This document shows, one piece after another, positions 47,462 to 56,755 of a stretch of 64,000 bases of DNA. Source of the stretch: Chloroflexota bacterium (GTDB lineage Bacteria; Chloroflexota; Anaerolineae; Anaerolineales; UBA4823); NCBI GenBank assembly GCA_029782365.1, contig JAKOUW010000096.1:424467-488466 (forward strand). Reading direction: 5' to 3'. The position numbers and the translations under genes were made by a program. A model generated the notes under the pieces. It saw nothing but the letters and a program-made list of their open reading frames with translations. It searched no databases and had not been told where the DNA came from. Numbering within the stretch: the first letter of the stretch is position 1; every line of letters starts with the position of its first letter.

Positions 47462-50400
47462 ATGAATCTAGAAACGAGCGATATCCTCATTGTCGATGAT
47501 GCCGAGGCGAACCTGCACCTCTTGGCAGAGGTGCTGAAACACGCCGGCCTGCCGCACCGCACGGCGGCAAACGGTACCCTCGCCCTTCAGGCAGTCAGCG
47601 CATCGCCTCCTGACCTCATCCTCCTGGATGTGCGCATGCCCGGTCTGAGCGGCTTGGAGGTGTGCCGCCGATTAAAGGCGGATGACCGTTACAGTGATAT
47701 TCCGATCATTTTTATCAGCGGGATGGACAGTTCGGATGATATGATCGAAGGCTTTTCAGCCGGCGCAGTGGACTATATCGCCAAGCCTTTCCAGTTTGAC
47801 GAAGTGTTAGCGCGTATTTCCACCCACCTTTCCCTGCGCACAACTCAAAAGCGCCTGCAGTCAGCCAATGAAATGCTGCAAAACGAGATTGCCGAGCGCA
47901 AACGGATGGAGGAGGAATCACGCCGCAGCCAGCGCACGTTGAGACTGTTGAATGAGATCACCCAAATCGCCGCTGGAGCCCTCAATTTTGCCGATTTAAC
48001 CCAATCCCTTGCCGATAGACTGGGAGAGTTGTTTTCTGCAGATGGTTGTTTTATCACGATGTGGGATCCAGTGCGCAAGGTGACGACGCCCCTGGCCGCT
48101 TCCGGCCCTCTGCGAGATTCTTATGCCAGGCTGAAGCCTTTTGAAAACGAATTGACCGCGACTGAATCGGTTTTAAAAATTGAGCATGCCCTGGCAATTG
48201 CTGACATTCACAATTCCCCGTATATCAGCCCGCAGATCGCCTCCCAGTTCAGCATTGTCTCGATGCTCGCTCTGCCTTTGATCGCCTTTGGCCGGGTGGA
48301 CGATCCGACTGACTTTTCCATGCTCGGGGCCGCGTTGGTTTGCTTTGACCAGCCTCACACTTTCAGCCCTGAGGAAATCGCAATCGGCGAACAAGCCGCC
48401 GGGCAAATCGGTCTGGCTATTTCGAAGGCGCGTCTCTTCGAAGAAACCTCTCGCCGGGCGACGCAGTTTGCCGCCCTGTACGAAACTGCGCAAGATACTG
48501 CAGGCCTGGTCGACCTGCCTGTATTACTGCGCCTGTTGATGGAACGCGCTCGCCAGCTTCTGTCGGCCAAATCCGGCACGGTTTATTTGTATGACGAGGT
48601 TAACCAGGAATTAGAAAGTGTTGCCTGCTCAGATGGCGAGATTCCCCTGGGCACGCGTCTGAAAATTGGGACGGGCATGGCAGGGCAGGTTGCACGCGAG
48701 CGGCAGGCCTTGATCGTTGACGATTATGTCAGTTGGGAAGGGCGTGCCGATATCTACAGGGATAAGCAGTTTCGCGCTGTAGTTGAAGCGCCTCTGCTCT
48801 TCAGCGGCGAATTGTTAGGCGTGCTGGCCTTGTACGAAGTGGGCGATTCAACCCGCAAATTTACAAAAGAAGACGCTCATCTTCTTTCTCTTTTTGCCGC
48901 CCATGCGGCGGCAGCCGTGCACAGCGCACGCCTGTTCACGGAGGCGCGCACACACCTTGGCCAGTTGAACCGCCTATCCACCATCCTGCGCGCTGCTACC
49001 ACCACCGACGAAATGCTGCCGCGCCTGCTCGAGGAAACCCTGGCGGCTTTGCACGCTTCAGATGGGGGTATCTGGATCTTTAATCATGCCCATACCCGCC
49101 TGGAGCCCGTCGTTTTGCGCGGCGCCCTGGCGGAGGGAAGAGCCGCCAAAATTTTTGAGCGCGGCGCTCACCGCCGTTTTCTAGCTGACCACCAACCAGT
49201 GACCTCGCCAGAAGTCAGCGATGACCCAAATCTGCCGGAAGGATTGCGCAGCCAATTCCCGGCGCAAATGGGCGGTGCTTTTGTCCCCATCCGGTCTGTG
49301 GAAGAGGAAATTGGCGTGTTGTTGGTCGCTGTGCGCAATCCCCGCGCCATCCAGCCCGAGGAAACCCGTTTTCTTTCCACCTTGGCGGAAATTGCTGGCA
49401 ACGCCATCCATCGCATGCGCCTCTATGACCTCACGAACCGCCGCTTGCACGAACTTCAAGCCCTGCGTGAAATCGACCGCGCCATCAGCGGCAGCCAGGA
49501 TGTCAAAGACACCTTGGGAATTCTGCTCGACCAGACTCTTTCCCGATTGAACATCGACGCCGCCTCGGTTCTGTTGTATAAGCCAACCGGGAAAGTGCTT
49601 GAATTTGCCGCGGGGCGGGGTTTCCGCACCGGCACTTTGAAAGAAACCCGTTTGAAATTGGGTGAAGGTTACGCCGGCATCGCCGCCGAGGAGCGGCGTG
49701 TCATTCATGTGCAAGATTTGCGCGGCCGCCACACGGATTACCTGCGTTCGCCGACTTTCCTTCAGGAAGATTTTGTCACCTCCTATGCTGTGCCGTTGAT
49801 CGCCAAAGGTCAGTTGAAAGGCGTGATGGAAGTTTTCCTGCGTGAGCTGCGCGGCGCCGACCAGGAGTGGATGGAGGTTTTGGAAGCCCTGTCCACCCAG
49901 GCTGCCATTGCCCTGGACATTGCAGACTTAATTGAAGGTTTGCAGCACTCCAACCTGGAGCTTTCCCGCGCTTATGAAACTACCATCGAAGGGTGGGCAC
50001 ATGCTCTCGACTTGCGCGAACGTGAGACTGGGCAGCATTCACAGCGTGTAGCTTCTCTGACAGAGCGCATGGCGCGCGCCCTGGGTCTGGATGAATCCGA
50101 AATACCCCATATTCGCCGCGGCGCCCTGCTCCACGACATTGGAAAAATGGGCATTCCCGATCGCATCCTGCTCAAATCATCTGAACTCAACGACGAAGAA
50201 TGGCGCATCATGCGCCAGCACCCACTCTTTGCCAAAGAAATGCTGTCCTCGATAGAATATCTTCAGCCGGCTGTGGAAATTCCGCTCTTTCATCACGAAC
50301 GTTGGGACGGAAAAGGTTATCCTTACGGGCTGAAAGGGGAAGAGATTCCGATTAAGGCGCGCATCTTTTCTATCATCGATGTCTGGGATGCTCTGACCTC

Positions 50401-50530
50401 GGACCGGCCTTACCGCCCGGCCTTGCCTGAGCAAGAAGTGTTGAAATATATCCGCCTGCAAAGCGGCAAACGCTTTGACCCGTCAGTGGTCAAAGTGTTT
50501 TTCCAAATCATAGCCGAGCCTGCCCTTTAG
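47462..50530 (+). CDS. Response regulator with four GAF domains and HD-GYP phosphodiesterase
   Basis: A 1022-residue cytoplasmic signalling protein. The receiver domain (1-125) has the acidic pair Asp12/Asp13, phosphoacceptor Asp56 in LILLDVRMPG and Lys108 in YIAKPF. After a coiled coil come about four GAF domains (roughly 165-335, 345-500, 505-655, 665-825) and an HD-GYP domain (about 835-1020) with HDIGKMGIPD near 890, HHERWDGKGYPYGLKGEEIP near 940-960 and DVWDALTSDRPYRP. It should degrade c-di-GMP under control of a histidine kinase and GAF ligands. No kinase gene is adjacent. It is the last gene of the plus-strand run and faces a diguanylate cyclase gene with 16 bases between stop codons. 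Confidence 0.93.
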   Translation: MNLETSDILIVDDAEANLHLLAEVLKHAGLPHRTAANGTLALQAVSASPPDLILLDVRMPGLSGLEVCRRLKADDRYSDIPIIFISGMDSSDDMIEGFSAGAVDYIAKPFQFDEVLARISTHLSLRTTQKRLQSANEMLQNEIAERKRMEEESRRSQRTLRLLNEITQIAAGALNFADLTQSLADRLGELFSADGCFITMWDPVRKVTTPLAASGPLRDSYARLKPFENELTATESVLKIEHALAIADIHNSPYISPQIASQFSIVSMLALPLIAFGRVDDPTDFSMLGAALVCFDQPHTFSPEEIAIGEQAAGQIGLAISKARLFEETSRRATQFAALYETAQDTAGLVDLPVLLRLLMERARQLLSAKSGTVYLYDEVNQELESVACSDGEIPLGTRLKIGTGMAGQVARERQALIVDDYVSWEGRADIYRDKQFRAVVEAPLLFSGELLGVLALYEVGDSTRKFTKEDAHLLSLFAAHAAAAVHSARLFTEARTHLGQLNRLSTILRAATTTDEMLPRLLEETLAALHASDGGIWIFNHAHTRLEPVVLRGALAEGRAAKIFERGAHRRFLADHQPVTSPEVSDDPNLPEGLRSQFPAQMGGAFVPIRSVEEEIGVLLVAVRNPRAIQPEETRFLSTLAEIAGNAIHRMRLYDLTNRRLHELQALREIDRAISGSQDVKDTLGILLDQTLSRLNIDAASVLLYKPTGKVLEFAAGRGFRTGTLKETRLKLGEGYAGIAAEERRVIHVQDLRGRHTDYLRSPTFLQEDFVTSYAVPLIAKGQLKGVMEVFLRELRGADQEWMEVLEALSTQAAIALDIADLIEGLQHSNLELSRAYETTIEGWAHALDLRERETGQHSQRVASLTERMARALGLDESEIPHIRRGALLHDIGKMGIPDRILLKSSELNDEEWRIMRQHPLFAKEMLSSIEYLQPAVEIPLFHHERWDGKGYPYGLKGEEIPIKARIFSIIDVWDALTSDRPYRPALPEQEVLKYIRLQSGKRFDPSVVKVFFQIIAEPAL

Positions 50531-50546
50531 GCAATCAGAAGACCGG

Positions 50547-53261
50547 CTACCCGTTTTCCGTCAGCTCTTTCCCCTGGACACTATTGTCAAACACCATAAC
50601 CTGGTTGCGACCGTTGTTTTTAGCGCGATACAGCGCCGCATCTGCTTGGCGCAGCAGCCTGGCAATCTCACGGGTCTGAGGCGTCAAAATTGAAATGCCA
50701 ATGCTGACCGTCACCGGAATCAAGTGGCCAGCGGCGTCGAACGGGTGGTCGCTGATCGCTTTACGCAGCCGTTCAGCCACCGAAACGGCTTGTTCAAGGG
50801 AGGTGGCTGGCAGTAAAGCGATAAATTCCTCTCCGCCATACCGGCTGAACAGATCGAAATCCCTCAGTGAGTGCTGGCAGCGCCCCACCAGCTCACGCAG
50901 GATTTCATCGCCGACCAGGTGACCGTAGGTATCATTGATCTGCTTGAAATAATCCAAATCCATGATCAGTGTAGCCAGGTTTTCGTGGTAGCGCTCGGCG
51001 CGCTCGATTTCTCGCGCTGCTACTTCAAAGAAATGGCGCCGGTTGTAGACCTCAGTCAGCGGGTCAGTGATCGCCAGGTTATGGGCTTTTTCATAGAGCT
51101 GGGCATTCTGGATCGCTATCGCCGCCTGGGCCGCAAATAAGCGCAGCACATTGACATCGTTATCCGAGAAGGTGCGCACCTGGTTGTTTGAGACAGCCAG
51201 CACGCCCAACCTGTCCTCCCCGTGATGCACAGGGATTGAAACCACACCGCCCGGAAAATAACCTACCAGGCCGGGGATGCGCTGCGGCGAGGTCGGGTAA
51301 TGGTCGGCGCGCTGCGGCTCTTTCTGGCGAAATGCTTCACCCGACAGTCCTTCGCCGACTTCAATCACCATGCCTAGTGGCAGAGGTTGGCTGCCGATCG
51401 TCACCGCTAACCGCAGGCGGTTGAGCGCCGAATCGTATAAAAAGAACACACCCGAATCTGCTTCTACCAGACGCACAGCCCAATCTGTCACCGACAAGAG
51501 CACATCTTTCAATTGCAGCTTGCCGGTCATCTCCAGGTTGATCTGCCGCAGGGCTTCTAATTGATTGGTGCGATTGAGCAGGTCGCGCTCCACCGTGCGC
51601 CGCGCCATCGCCTGCACAAACACATCCGCGATTAATGCATATACCACCAGGTCCTGATCAGGAAAATACCCCTCTCCAGGCAGCCGGTCAAACGCCATGA
51701 AACCCAATAGTTTGTTACGGTACACCAACGGAGCACCAATAATCATGCCGCTTCCGATCATCGTCAGAAAAGACCTCAGAGGGGTATCGGAGCCATCATC
51801 CCGATCGGAACTGAAAAACGGGTGCAAACCGCTCAATTCCACCACTAACCAGGGAATCTCAGCCAGTTTACGCCCGTTCAGCCCGTTGGCTTCACTCATC
51901 TGCTCGCCTGCCCGCCAATGATAAGAAAGAGTGAGCTCCTCGTTTTCCTGGTTCAACAAATACACAAACCCACGCGATGCGTGTATTGCCTCGCTGATCT
52001 CCCCCAGGGAATGGGTGATTTCTTCATCCAGGCGTTCGGCGTCCAGCTTGACCAGGCGCGCGGAAATACGCCCTGCCAGTTGTTCCAAATGCATACGGTA
52101 GACCAGGGCGGTTTCCACCCGGTTGCGCAGGATGATTTCTTCTTGCAGTTTGCCATTTGCCCTGGTTAACTCAAAGGTACGCTGTAAGACCCTCTGCTCA
52201 AGTTCTGTCTGCAGTTGGTGAAAATCGCCAAACAAACGGCTGTTTTCGAAATAAACCACCGCCTGGCGCACGCCAACCATCAGAGCCACACCTGTCACCC
52301 ACCACCCAAGCGTTTCATCATCCATCGGTAGATTCAATCGTTCGTGAACGCTCAAAAATAAAACATCCACAGCCAAGAAACCATAGGGAATGAACACCGT
52401 CCAAACTTCACTCAATGGATGAGTTTGTTTGGGGCTTTCATTACTATTCCCACGCTGGGGCGAAAGATTGTAGGAGATCTGGGCGAGGCCTGCCAGGATT
52501 GCCAGGGTTCGTGCACTGAGCCAACCCGCTTCCACCCAGATAACAGGTTGCAGCTCACCGTGGATGATAAGATAAGAAGATGCCGAATCCAATAAAACCA
52601 GGATCGCTACGGCGCCGGCCAGCAAACCAAATGGCAAGGGATGAACTCCGCGCATCGGCCGAAAGACGAGGGAAAGCATCGCTAAAAGCATGGCAATATC
52701 AGTGAGCGGGCTGAAGGCTTGCATCAAGTTGGCCAGGAAATCTCCGCCTGGCTGGCGGAAGAGAGGATCGAGCAGCAGATTCCAGTACATCATGGCAACC
52801 GATAGAGCAACAATGCCTAGGTCGAGCAAGATTTTCAAGCGGCGAAGGGCAGGAATTTTTTCGTTCGGGATCAGAAAAAAGCCAACCAGGAACGCGATAT
52901 TCGATAATAAGTAAGCAGCCGCCATAATATTCTGAGGCGCACCGCTCATTTTCCCCCCACCGGTAAAGATAAACAAACTATCCCCAACAAACAGGAAGAT
53001 CACCCCAATGCACAGGCTTGCCCAAACAACCGAGAGCCGCTGACTTGCTTTTGGCAGGCTGGCCAGCGCCCACCCATAGATGAACAGGGTGAGCGCATCC
53101 TCTCCAAGCTGCATCCAGTCGCTGGCGACGAAAAGTCCACTCTGCTTTGTCGCCCCCCACAACACCCCCGCATGGCTTGCCGCCAGCAGAAGCGACCCCA
53201 CCAAAACCAGGTAAAAGAAAGGTTTCGGCGCAGCCTGGAAAATGCGACCGGAATTTTTCAT
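50547..53261 (-). CDS. Membrane-bound GAF-GGDEF diguanylate cyclase
   Basis: A 904-residue protein that makes c-di-GMP from GTP. The first ~340 residues contain about ten membrane helices forming an integral sensory module. A coiled coil is followed by two GAF domains (about 395-560 and 575-725) and a GGDEF domain (about 735-895). The active-site loop is RYGGEEF near 805-811. RDFD lies five residues before GGEEF, so the inhibitory I-site (RxxD) is intact and product feedback is expected. No EAL or HD-GYP domain is fused. It is convergent with the REC-HD-GYP gene, which catalyses the opposite reaction. The input signal is unknown. Confidence 0.92.
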   Translation of the reverse strand: MKNSGRIFQAAPKPFFYLVLVGSLLLAASHAGVLWGATKQSGLFVASDWMQLGEDALTLFIYGWALASLPKASQRLSVVWASLCIGVIFLFVGDSLFIFTGGGKMSGAPQNIMAAAYLLSNIAFLVGFFLIPNEKIPALRRLKILLDLGIVALSVAMMYWNLLLDPLFRQPGGDFLANLMQAFSPLTDIAMLLAMLSLVFRPMRGVHPLPFGLLAGAVAILVLLDSASSYLIIHGELQPVIWVEAGWLSARTLAILAGLAQISYNLSPQRGNSNESPKQTHPLSEVWTVFIPYGFLAVDVLFLSVHERLNLPMDDETLGWWVTGVALMVGVRQAVVYFENSRLFGDFHQLQTELEQRVLQRTFELTRANGKLQEEIILRNRVETALVYRMHLEQLAGRISARLVKLDAERLDEEITHSLGEISEAIHASRGFVYLLNQENEELTLSYHWRAGEQMSEANGLNGRKLAEIPWLVVELSGLHPFFSSDRDDGSDTPLRSFLTMIGSGMIIGAPLVYRNKLLGFMAFDRLPGEGYFPDQDLVVYALIADVFVQAMARRTVERDLLNRTNQLEALRQINLEMTGKLQLKDVLLSVTDWAVRLVEADSGVFFLYDSALNRLRLAVTIGSQPLPLGMVIEVGEGLSGEAFRQKEPQRADHYPTSPQRIPGLVGYFPGGVVSIPVHHGEDRLGVLAVSNNQVRTFSDNDVNVLRLFAAQAAIAIQNAQLYEKAHNLAITDPLTEVYNRRHFFEVAAREIERAERYHENLATLIMDLDYFKQINDTYGHLVGDEILRELVGRCQHSLRDFDLFSRYGGEEFIALLPATSLEQAVSVAERLRKAISDHPFDAAGHLIPVTVSIGISILTPQTREIARLLRQADAALYRAKNNGRNQVMVFDNSVQGKELTENG

Positions 53262-53281
53262 CTCCTTCGCTGCAACCTGTT

Positions 53282-53902
53282 TTACCAGATGAAGGGTAAA
53301 ATCAATTTGGTGCGCTTTTTGTATTCTGCAAATTCAGGGTAGCGCCTCAGCGACCGGTCTTTTTTCAGCATGTTTGGCAGCCAGATCACGCAAAACCAGG
53401 CTGCCAGGATCGCCAGCGGCAGCCAATGTTCAGCCAACAGAGCAAAAGATAAGTAAATCATCAACTCTCCGAGATAATTCGGATTGCGCACCCTCGACCA
53501 CAATCCAGAGGTGATCAAGCGGTTGGGGCGCATCTGCAGAGAGGTATATTTTTGCATATCGGCTGAATAGTGCAGGAAAACCCCCGCAGCGAACATAGCC
53601 ACGCACAGCCCCATAAACCAGGCCGGCGCATGGACATTGTTTGCCATTAGCAGGTACGGTGCAACCCAGTAGGTGCATAAACCCAGGTAAATCACCACGC
53701 CGTACCACAAGGGCGTCGTTTGCTCCCATTGCTTATCAGGAAAAACCTGGCTTTTCGTCACCCACAGCAGGCCATAAGTTCCGTGCAAAGCCAGATACAC
53801 CCAGGCAGTAACATTATCCCACTGCTGAAAATAGGCCATCATTACCAAAACAACCACGCAGGTGATGGCTTTATTAGCGTCGATAAAGTGTTTTTGTTTC
53901 AC
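53282..53902 (-). CDS. Membrane methyltransferase / DUF1295-like protein
   Basis: A 206-residue integral membrane protein with about five helices. The C-terminal segment MRPNRLITSGLWSRVRNPNYLGELMIYLSFALLAEHW resembles the SAM-binding core of isoprenylcysteine carboxyl methyltransferase and phospholipid methyltransferase families, and also the steroid 5-alpha-reductase/DUF1295 fold, which cannot be separated here. LRRYPEFAEYKKRTKLILPFIW at the end is common to both. Its start overlaps the stop of the Fe-ADH gene (ATGA), so it is translated after that gene. The substrate is probably a lipid or isoprenoid. Confidence 0.72.
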   Translation of the reverse strand: MKQKHFIDANKAITCVVVLVMMAYFQQWDNVTAWVYLALHGTYGLLWVTKSQVFPDKQWEQTTPLWYGVVIYLGLCTYWVAPYLLMANNVHAPAWFMGLCVAMFAAGVFLHYSADMQKYTSLQMRPNRLITSGLWSRVRNPNYLGELMIYLSFALLAEHWLPLAILAAWFCVIWLPNMLKKDRSLRRYPEFAEYKKRTKLILPFIW

Positions 53903-55059
53903 AGCGCCTTCTCCAAAATAGAAAATAACTCATCATCCGCCAAAGGAAGCGGGTTTCCTTGCATGCTGCTGGAACGCTGGGCTCTCGCCGCGACATCCTT
54001 GAAATCTGCACGCAGCAGGCCGTACTGCGCCAGGCTAGGAACTCTCATTTCAGCCACCAGGTTGTCAATCCAGTTCAGTCCCGCCTCAACCGGAGCGCCA
54101 GCCAGCCCGGTCAAGAGGCCTGCCAGTTCCGCCATCCTGTCCATTGCCGGGTTCTGCGGCTGACGTTCTTTCACAGCGTGGTAATTGGATTGCAAGACAT
54201 GCGGCAGAAGTGCCGCGCAAAGCGCGCCGTGCGGCGCAGGGTTCGCATCCGAGTCCAACCAACCGCCCAAAACACCCGCCAGGCCGTGCACCGCCCCCAG
54301 GCGGGCATTGGCCAGCGCCAGGCCGCCTAACAACGCGGCCAGCGACATCCCTTCCCGCGCCTGCTCATCATCCAGATGGTATGCCGGGCGGATCGATCGA
54401 ACAACCTGGCGGATGCCTTCCCGGCAAAAGCCATCCACCAGCGGGTTTGCGAAGCGTGAAAGAAACGGCTCGATCAACTGCGTCAGAGCGTCCAGCCCGG
54501 CTGCCGCCGTCACTTCAGGCGGCATACCGTAGGTCAATTCCGGATCAACGATCGCCAGCCGCGGCAGCATGCCTGCCGACCGCAGGCTGACTTTTATCCG
54601 CTGACCAGGAACGCTCAACACTGCATTGCGCGTTACCTCGGCGCCCGTGCCGGCTGTCGTCGGCACTGCGATGCAGGGCCGGGATGGCTGGTCCAGCGGT
54701 TGGCCTTTCCCCACCAACTCCAGGTAATCGCCCACTTGCCCCGAGTTGGCGGCCAGGGCAGCCAGAGCCTTGGCGGTATCCAGCGCCGAGCCGCCGCCCA
54801 GGCCAATGAACACCTGTGCGGAGCGAGCTCGCTCCAGCGATCCTTCAATCAGCGACACGGATGGCTCATGTTTCACGCGTAAAACATCTACCTGCAAGCC
54901 TGCCGATACAAGGTTTTCCAAAACCGCCTCAGTTTGCGCCGTCTGGGCGCCCAATGCCACCAACAGACGCTCTCCCCACTGCCGGGCAAGACCGGGCAGG
55001 CCGCGCACTGTGCCTATCCCAAAAATGATCCTTGCGGAAGTGGCAAATTCAAAATTCAT
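53899..55059 (-). CDS. Iron-containing alcohol dehydrogenase family protein
   Basis: A 386-residue group III (iron-type) dehydrogenase. FIGLGGGSALDTAKA near 83-97 binds the nicotinamide cofactor, PTTAGTGAEVTRNAV near 133-147 is a family signature, and the metal ligands lie in AAGLDALTQLIEP (Asp, near 189) and in GAVHGLAGVLGG and PAPHGALC (His). It is close to maleylacetate reductases, 1,3-propanediol dehydrogenases and glycerol dehydrogenases; the substrate cannot be decided. The gene is followed by the membrane methyltransferase with an ATGA overlap and is preceded by a monooxygenase-like gene at 11 bases. Confidence 0.88.
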   Translation of the reverse strand: MNFEFATSARIIFGIGTVRGLPGLARQWGERLLVALGAQTAQTEAVLENLVSAGLQVDVLRVKHEPSVSLIEGSLERARSAQVFIGLGGGSALDTAKALAALAANSGQVGDYLELVGKGQPLDQPSRPCIAVPTTAGTGAEVTRNAVLSVPGQRIKVSLRSAGMLPRLAIVDPELTYGMPPEVTAAAGLDALTQLIEPFLSRFANPLVDGFCREGIRQVVRSIRPAYHLDDEQAREGMSLAALLGGLALANARLGAVHGLAGVLGGWLDSDANPAPHGALCAALLPHVLQSNYHAVKERQPQNPAMDRMAELAGLLTGLAGAPVEAGLNWIDNLVAEMRVPSLAQYGLLRADFKDVAARAQRSSSMQGNPLPLADDELFSILEKAL

Positions 55060-55070
55060 CCTCGCCTTGC

Positions 55071-55376
55071 CTACCAGTCGGAGTCTGGCGGAAACAGGTT
55101 TGTAAATTTAACACTGGCACGCGGTTCGGCCATCATTTCCATCACGGTGTTTGCCCAGCGGCGGTAATGCGGCGTCTCTTTGTGCTTGGCCGGGGCATCC
55201 GCAGATCGATACACTTCCACCAGCACAAAACGCGTCGGGTCATCATTTTGTTGGACGATGTCGAAGCGTGCAATTCCGGCTTCTTTCACCGAATTGGCCG
55301 CGTTTTCCAGGGTTGCTTCTTTAAAAGAATCGACAAACTCCGGTTTGACATGCACATGCACCATAACTACCAGCAT
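55071..55376 (-). CDS. Antibiotic biosynthesis monooxygenase (ABM) domain protein
   Basis: About 101 residues with the ferredoxin-like fold pattern of the ABM/LsrG family: [41 protein letters not shown], then [25 protein letters not shown] with the typical His-x-x-x-x-x-x-W. The frame is open to a GTG at 55388, but GGAGG is best spaced for the ATG at 55376. It sits between ctaA and the Fe-ADH gene, probably in one transcript. The reaction could be a small isomerisation or quinone-type monooxygenation. Confidence 0.8.
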   Translation of the reverse strand: MLVVMVHVHVKPEFVDSFKEATLENAANSVKEAGIARFDIVQQNDDPTRFVLVEVYRSADAPAKHKETPHYRRWANTVMEMMAEPRASVKFTNLFPPDSDW

Positions 55377-55397
55377 CATTACCTCCACGAATCAGGT

Positions 55398-56360
55398 TTA
55401 GGAAGACGAAAATACAGGCCGAACGTCAGCGGCTTGTTCATCAGCATGCTGCGAGCGGCGCAGGACCTGGGCGGAAAACAAGACCAAGATCACCCAGACC
55501 AGGTCAGCCAACAGCAGGTGAAGAATCTGCATCCATACCGGCGCTAATATAATCACGTTCAGCGCCCCAGCAGCCAGCTGTGCCAGTGTTAACCAAACTA
55601 ACACAGTGGACAATAGGTTCTGTTTCCGGTCGGCAGGTGGGTTTGGTAAAAAATACGCCAGCGCCAGCACAAACACACCCACCACGACAGCCACCAGCGG
55701 GTGGATAACACGCAGGCGCACCAGGAAATGCGCCGTGGGTAAAAAATCTTGCGCCACACCTTCGCCCAATGTACCAGCCGGGAAAAGAGTATCGCCCAAA
55801 GCAGTGATTGCGCCTGAAACGCCGATCAACAGGGTGCCAGCGAATGCCACAGCAAATAGCCCCAGGTGAGTTGCTTTTTGACCACGCAGTCGTACAGACC
55901 CGCCGCCAGAAGCCCACCAGGCGGTCAGCGTCAGGCTGCCCAACAGCAGGAAAGTATTCACCAGGTGGAGCGAAATTGAATAAACCCGCTGAACCGATTG
56001 ATCCATTGCCACCCAGCGGAACAGCACCAGCATGGCGCCGACCAGGGATTCGGTGATCATAAAGAACATCACCAACCCGGCTCCAAGGCGCACCGGACTG
56101 CCTTTAGCGTACGACCGCCAGGCCCACACCAACAGTCCCACTGCGAGGAGCAGTGCCAGGCCGCTGGAAATGCGGTGAATAAATTCCACGCTGGTTTGCA
56201 CAGCCGGCGATTGTGGTACTACCTGCCCATTGCACAACGGCCAGTGCGCTCCGCAGCCCGCGCCAGACCCGGTGGCGCGCACAAACGCCCCCCATAAAAT
56301 CACCAGCATGTTATAGCCTAAAACAAACCAGGCGAATTTCGGGAATGAATTGGATTTCAT
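55398..56360 (-). CDS. ctaA: Heme A synthase (COX15/CtaA family)
   Basis: A 320-residue integral membrane protein with about eight helices in two halves. RATGSGAGCGAHWPLCNGQ near 28-46 has the paired Cys of the first extracytoplasmic loop, and VEFIHRISSG near 58-67 and LHLVNTFLLLGS near 130 contain haem-ligand His residues; IHPLVAVVVG and LHLLLADLVW in the second half provide the others. CtaA oxidises heme O to heme A for aa3-type cytochrome oxidase. ctaB and oxidase genes are not in the window. The start ATG 56360 has GGGAG at six bases; a TTG two codons upstream is less likely. It indicates a capacity for oxygen respiration. Confidence 0.9.
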   Translation of the reverse strand: MKSNSFPKFAWFVLGYNMLVILWGAFVRATGSGAGCGAHWPLCNGQVVPQSPAVQTSVEFIHRISSGLALLLAVGLLVWAWRSYAKGSPVRLGAGLVMFFMITESLVGAMLVLFRWVAMDQSVQRVYSISLHLVNTFLLLGSLTLTAWWASGGGSVRLRGQKATHLGLFAVAFAGTLLIGVSGAITALGDTLFPAGTLGEGVAQDFLPTAHFLVRLRVIHPLVAVVVGVFVLALAYFLPNPPADRKQNLLSTVLVWLTLAQLAAGALNVIILAPVWMQILHLLLADLVWVILVLFSAQVLRRSQHADEQAADVRPVFSSS

Positions 56361-56377
56361 GCACAACTCCCATCAGG

Positions 56378-56383
56378 TATAAT
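56378..56383. promoter_or_regulatory. Overlapping divergent -10 elements for ctaA and a glutaredoxin-like gene
   Basis: TATAAT at 56378-56383 reads toward the thioredoxin-fold gene on the plus strand, and the same AT-rich core reads TATTAT toward ctaA on the minus strand. The two genes may compete for one site. Confidence 0.4.
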
Positions 56384-56444
56384 ATGGCCGGGTGCGGTTG
56401 GCACTGGCGTCGGGAAATCTACCTTATTTTACAGGAATTAACTG

Positions 56445-56741
56445 TTGAACGCTGAAGAATTATTGATCTATATTACCACCTGGTGTGGAGATTGCCGGCG
56501 AGTTTTGACTTACCTGGATGCTCATGGTGTCGCTTACCACAGCATCAACATTGACTCGGACCCAGAGGCTGCTCGCCTGGTGCGCCAATTGAACAACGGT
56601 TTTCGCAGCGTTCCTACACTGATCTTCCCAAACGGCCGAGTGTTGGTCGAGCCTGATCTCAACCAGTTGCAAAAAGCTCTCAGCCAGGAGCATTCAGTCG
56701 CTTCCCCGCCTGATGCGCAAATTCCTGACGATCTCGATTGA
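56445..56741 (+). CDS. Glutaredoxin-like (mycoredoxin type) protein
   Basis: A 98-residue thioredoxin-fold protein. IYITTWCGDCRRVLTYLDAHGV near residues 8-29 holds the redox motif CGDC, and SVPTLIFPNGRVLVEP near 55-70 has the cis-proline. This fits the actinobacterial/Chloroflexota mycoredoxin group rather than classical glutaredoxin (CPYC). The frame has no ATG before the motif; a TTG at 56445 with AGGA nine bases upstream is the likely start. It diverges from ctaA and converges on phoU with 14 bases between the stops. Confidence 0.8.
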   Translation: MNAEELLIYITTWCGDCRRVLTYLDAHGVAYHSINIDSDPEAARLVRQLNNGFRSVPTLIFPNGRVLVEPDLNQLQKALSQEHSVASPPDAQIPDDLD

Positions 56742-56755
56742 TTTTTTCCCACGCC

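Noticed and set aside
49181-49732. 183-residue minus-strand ORF
   Set aside because: Antisense to GAF domains of the REC-HD-GYP gene; no SD or promoter.
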